Source of the DNA: Verrucomicrobiota bacterium
GTDB lineage: Bacteria > Verrucomicrobiota > Verrucomicrobiia > Verrucomicrobiales > Akkermansiaceae
DNA: 7,288 nucleotides
Assembly (NCBI GenBank): GCA_026397695.1
Contig: JAPLUJ010000312.1
Span: 1 to 7,288 of the forward strand
Direction: 5' to 3'
A program made the position numbers and the translations under genes. The notes under the pieces were generated by a model, which did no database searches, had not been told where the DNA came from, and worked only from the letters and a program-made list of their open reading frames with translations. Position 1 is the first letter of the stretch. The number at the start of each line of letters is the position of its first letter. Shown here in pieces: positions 5,782 to 7,288 of the stretch.

Positions 5782-6828
5782 ATGATCGCACGATTTCCAT
5801 GCCTACTGCTGATTCCGACCCTGATGATGGCGCACCCTGATCACGGGGCGGTCCCTGGTGCGGAGGTGAATGCTGCCGTGACCACGGGCAACGGCGAGTG
5901 GACTTATGAAGCGGTGCCCGGCTGGGGCGTGCTGCCGGACGGCAAACAGATCGGCCCCACCCACGGCAGCGTGCTCGTCGGACCGGATCGGAACATTTAT
6001 CTGAGCACGGATTCCGAGATGTCGATCATCGTGTGGGAACCGGACGGCAGGTTTGTGAAGACGATCGCGCCGGAATGCCAGGGTTTCCATGCGATGCAAC
6101 TGCGCGAGGAGGGCGGCAGAACGGTGATCTATGGTGCGCAAAACAATGGCAACGGCAACAGCGTGCGGCAAACGAAGGGTCTTCCTCCTACGCCGTTCAG
6201 GGTTTGCAAGATCGATCTGGATGGGAAGATTCTCATGGAAATTCCGAACGCCGCCACTGGTGGCGTGACTGGCGGATGGAACGGCCTGACGGCGGTGACG
6301 GTGGCACCGGATGGCGCGGTGTTCGCCGCCATGGGCTATGGCTCGCAGTTGATCCACAAATTCGACGCCACCGGCAGACTGCTCAAGACCTTCGGCCGAA
6401 AAGGCAATGGCGACGGACAATTCAACACCTGCCACGGACTGACGATCGACACCCGCTTCGGCGCGCCTCGATTGTTAGTCGCGGATCGCGAAAACCGCCG
6501 CCTGTGCCATCTGGATCTCGAGGGCAACTGGATAGGTGTGCACGCGTCCAACCTGCGCCGACCGTGTTCATTTTCCTGGCGCGGTGGGAATCTTGCGGTG
6601 GCGGAACTCGAAGCGCGCGTGGTTATTCTCGACAAAACCGGCACTCCGGTCGCGTTCCTCGGCGACAATCCCGACCGCACGCAGTGGGCGAACTTCGGCG
6701 TGCCCCCGGAGCAACAACACCTTGGGATTTTCACCGCTCCGCACGGCATCGCCTTTGCGGAAAACGGCGACCTCTACGTCCAGGATTGGAACCAGACCGG
6801 CCGCGTGACGAAGCTGCGGAAGAAATGA
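5782..6828 (+). CDS. Secreted NHL-repeat beta-propeller protein
   Basis: A 348-residue exported protein built of NHL-type repeats, predicted to fold as a six-bladed beta propeller. The ATG at 5782 opens a short signal peptide (MIARFPCLLLIPTLMMA, cleavage about residue 17). Blade-like segments are visible at about 60-94, 168-204, 213-247, 258-293 and 317-346. They repeat the pattern of a Pro/His-Gly-hydrophobic strand, then DG or NGDLYV, then an N-R-hydrophobic strand. Examples are CHGLTID...LLVADRENRRL and APHGIAFAENGDLYVQDWNQ. The stretch 95-165 is more divergent and probably supplies the remaining blade. NHL propellers usually bind ligands or partners and some carry enzymatic activity; no catalytic motif is evident here, so the specific role is unknown. 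It follows the sialidase by 195 bases and precedes the hydrolase gene by 32, so it is probably co-transcribed with the latter. No Shine-Dalgarno precedes the start. Confidence 0.85.
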   Translation: MIARFPCLLLIPTLMMAHPDHGAVPGAEVNAAVTTGNGEWTYEAVPGWGVLPDGKQIGPTHGSVLVGPDRNIYLSTDSEMSIIVWEPDGRFVKTIAPECQGFHAMQLREEGGRTVIYGAQNNGNGNSVRQTKGLPPTPFRVCKIDLDGKILMEIPNAATGGVTGGWNGLTAVTVAPDGAVFAAMGYGSQLIHKFDATGRLLKTFGRKGNGDGQFNTCHGLTIDTRFGAPRLLVADRENRRLCHLDLEGNWIGVHASNLRRPCSFSWRGGNLAVAELEARVVILDKTGTPVAFLGDNPDRTQWANFGVPPEQQHLGIFTAPHGIAFAENGDLYVQDWNQTGRVTKLRKK

Positions 6829-6844
6829 CCAAACCGGAACAGGG

Positions 6845-6850
6845 AAAGGA
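6845..6850 (+). promoter_or_regulatory. Shine-Dalgarno-like AAAGGA supporting the 6861 start
   Basis: AAAGGA ends 10 bases before the ATG at 6861. It is the best ribosome-binding sequence in the window, where most genes lack one, and it favours 6861 over the later in-frame ATGs at 6903, 6924, 6933 and 6960. Confidence 0.45.
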
Positions 6851-6860
6851 ATCACAAAAC

Positions 6861-7288
6861 ATGCCCCATCGTGCGCGGCGGTGCGCGGGGACCTCACCCG
6901 CAATGATCAGTCTCATTCACATCATGACAATCATGCGCGGTCAACTGGCAAACCCTGTTATGGGAGGAATGGGCATCACTGGAATTTCCCAACTCATTTG
7001 GCGCGGGATTTGGCTCGGCGGGGTCTCATGGGTTGCGGGGTTCTTGACCGTGCGGGCGGTGGCGGATGAGACGCTGGGTGCCGCGAGCGCTGCGCCTGTG
7101 CCGGTGACGGAGACGCAGGCACGGCTGAAGGCGATGTTTCCGGAAACCTATAACAAGGCGGCTGCGGAATTCGGCTGGCACCAATACCAGGAAGGGAAGC
7201 TGGGAGGATTGCACGAGCGCCTCCAGAAACGCGTCGTGGTGCTGGTGCATGGGATTGATGAGCCGGGAAAATTGTGGATGAACATGGC
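6861..7288 (+). CDS. Exported alpha/beta-hydrolase, N-terminal part only
   Basis: 142 codons are visible before the window ends; the gene continues beyond. The diagnostic part is RVVVLVHGIDEPGKLW near the end. It is the first core strand and the His-Gly (H130-G131) oxyanion-hole turn of alpha/beta-hydrolases (esterase, lipase or lysophospholipase-like); the catalytic Ser, Asp and His lie outside the window. A signal-peptide-like segment lies at about residues 45-68 (LIWRGIWLGGVSWVAGFLTV then AVA/DE), so the protein is probably exported or anchored. The N-terminal extension before it is long and odd (MPHRARRCAGTSPAMISLIH). The true start may be a later ATG such as 6903, 6933 or 6960, though 6861 has an AAAGGA at suitable spacing. 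Between signal and core is an Ala/charged linker (TETQARLKAMFPETYNKAAA). It follows the NHL gene by 32 bases, probably in the same transcript. The fold is fairly sure; substrate cannot be told. Confidence 0.75.
   Translation, partial: MPHRARRCAGTSPAMISLIHIMTIMRGQLANPVMGGMGITGISQLIWRGIWLGGVSWVAGFLTVRAVADETLGAASAAPVPVTETQARLKAMFPETYNKAAAEFGWHQYQEGKLGGLHERLQKRVVVLVHGIDEPGKLWMNM

Overview
The window reads as a piece of a free-living, glycan-degrading bacterium of the Planctomycetota/Verrucomicrobiota type. This is inferred from family content, not from a marker gene: a Tat-like signal on a 3-keto-disaccharide hydrolase (DUF1080), several exported carbohydrate-active proteins, an NHL-repeat secreted protein, a trace of a SEFIR/TIR-type gene, moderately high GC and weak or absent Shine-Dalgarno sequences. 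No tRNA, rRNA, CRISPR array, intact insertion sequence or replication origin was seen.

Left part (1-3351). A DUF1080-type gene runs leftwards off the edge (221 to 1). Across a 99-base divergent gap, a GH51 alpha-L-arabinofuranosidase (321-1889) starts rightwards. It is followed after 54 bases by an unrecognised secreted protein (1944-2996), then by a small two-helix membrane protein (about 3031-3351). The last three could be co-transcribed. The unknown secreted gene looks less GC-rich than the GH51 gene.

Middle (3352-3870). A 519-base stretch without a good gene separates the two halves. On the minus strand it holds what looks like the beheaded start of a SEFIR/TIR-type gene (ATG at 3495), a tight GGCGGTT/AACCGCC hairpin, and an Arg/Ala-rich minus-strand frame of doubtful status. 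I read it as scar tissue from a lost gene.

Right part (3871-7288). An exported GH33-type sialidase with five Asp boxes, an unassigned N-terminal domain and a proline-rich tail is followed after 195 bases by an NHL beta-propeller protein. After another 32 bases comes an exported alpha/beta-hydrolase cut off by the window end.

Function: the arabinofuranosidase and sialidase trim terminal sugars (arabinose, sialic acid) from complex glycans outside the cytoplasm. The DUF1080 protein is of a family linked to oxidised (3-keto) glycosides. Together this suggests an accessory glycan-scavenging region. No transporter, sulfatase or regulator is visible, so it is not a complete utilisation locus. I see no convincing new multi-gene system; the most unusual items are the SEFIR-like remnant, the altered twin-arginine motif and two uncharacterised proteins.
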